This document shows, in pieces, positions 6,658 to 7,256 of a stretch of DNA of 7,256 bases. Positions within the stretch are counted from its first letter, which is position 1, and each line of letters opens with the position of its first letter. The translations under genes and the position numbers were made by a program. Origin of the DNA: CBINFS01 sp966250015 (GTDB lineage: Bacteria; Bacteroidota; Rhodothermia; Rhodothermales; DASSAV01); contig CBINFS010000080.1 in the NCBI GenBank assembly GCA_966250015.1, positions 1-7,256 on the forward strand, given 5' to 3'. The notes under the pieces are model-generated. The model saw only the letters and a program-made list of their open reading frames with translations. It was not told the DNA's origin and did no database searches.

Positions 6658-7256
6658 ATGGAATATCTCTTTCTGATGTTGGGCAAAGGTCCAAAGAACG
6701 AGAAGACAAGTGACGTTCTCGACCATAATTACCGAACGGCCAATTACTTTCTGCCGAACGAGGAAGAGCGAGGAAGCTGTGAAACCCCTTTTGTTGGTGA
6801 AGCACTCTTGCACCTCTATCCAGGGCGCTTCCGAGAGGTTCACATCTTTGGTACGGCCGATTCAATGTGGCATACTCTTTATCGTCACCTGGTCGGTAAA
6901 TCACTGGACCAGGAACAGGAAAGCTTCTTCCTGGAGTTAGCCCTTGAAATTGAGCAGAGGACGTTTACGGTAAGTGCCCAAACGATTTCAAGACTCGAAC
7001 ACGAATATTCATGCGCGCTTGGTGTGCCTGTAACCTGTACGATACTTCCATTGCCGACGTCAGATGAGAACTTCTGGTCTATTCTGCAGGCCATGGTTTC
7101 TACTAAGCTTAAAAGGGGTATTCTGTCCATTGACATTACGCACGGACTCCGTTCTCACCCGGTTTTTTCATTGCTGGCCCTCTTCTTTATGCGGACGGTC
7201 TACCCTGAGGTAAGCATTGGCTCGGTTTTTTACGGGGCTTACGAGCTATCAGAGGA
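6658..7256 (+). CDS. csx1: CARF-domain DxTHG protein, Csx1/TM1812 family (3' end beyond window)
   Basis: The frame is open from ATG 6658 to the window edge, giving 199 residues with no stop. CARF proteins of this family bind the cyclic oligoadenylate made by Cas10, and in Csx1 this activates a C-terminal HEPN RNase. Visible signs are an N-terminal beta strand (EYLFLMLG, 2-9), YRTANYFL (25-32), HIFGTADSMW (62-71) with the GTxxS turn typical of these CARF folds, SIDITHGLRSHP (157-168) carrying the DxTHG motif (159-163), and GSVFYGAYE (188-196). Only the CARF part is present, so HEPN or any other effector domain is unseen, and the symbol csx1 is therefore provisional. It lies 12 nt after csm5, so it is probably in the same transcript. 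My hand count gives about 49% GC over 6661-6960, lower than two 60-nt lines checked in csm1 and csm5 (60-68%). Confidence 0.85.
   Translation, partial: MEYLFLMLGKGPKNEKTSDVLDHNYRTANYFLPNEEERGSCETPFVGEALLHLYPGRFREVHIFGTADSMWHTLYRHLVGKSLDQEQESFFLELALEIEQRTFTVSAQTISRLEHEYSCALGVPVTCTILPLPTSDENFWSILQAMVSTKLKRGILSIDITHGLRSHPVFSLLALFFMRTVYPEVSIGSVFYGAYELSE

Overview
The window holds the leader-distal end of a CRISPR array followed by a type III-A (Csm) CRISPR-Cas operon, all on the + strand. The gene order is cas10/csm1, csm2, csm3, csm4, csm5, then the start of a CARF-domain accessory gene with a DxTHG motif (Csx1/TM1812 family), which the window edge cuts off. This is a recognisable system class rather than an unknown one. 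The interest lies in how this copy departs from the textbook version. The source is a bacterium of moderately high GC. Most start codons lack a clear Shine-Dalgarno sequence and some have A-rich upstream stretches, which would fit a Bacteroidota/Rhodothermota-type host. That placement is a guess, because no taxonomic marker gene is present.

Bases 1-105 carry one full repeat, one 35-nt spacer and a last repeat whose 3' part (the crRNA 5'-handle) has decayed, so the array ends here. Bases 106-426 contain no gene that I can support. They do hold a terminator-like hairpin (235-268), a possible promoter overlapping it (246-273), and an unusual nested inverted repeat (314-411) ending 15 nt before the cas10 start. 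Bases 427-6645 are the five tightly packed csm genes, with gaps of 9, 34, -4 and 3 nt. From 6658 to the window edge runs the CARF gene.

Working model, from family knowledge plus visible residues: Csm1-Csm5 bind a crRNA made from the array, and Csm3 (Asp36 present) cuts bound target RNA. Cas10 has an intact GGDD cyclase motif and should make cyclic oligoadenylate, which the CARF protein would sense. The Cas10 HD nuclease motif reads H-N instead of H-D, so target-activated ssDNA cleavage is probably lost, leaving a system that depends on second-messenger signalling. No cas6, cas1 or cas2 lies in the window, so crRNA processing and spacer acquisition must be encoded elsewhere. Csm5 carries a C-terminal extension of about 110 residues that I cannot assign.
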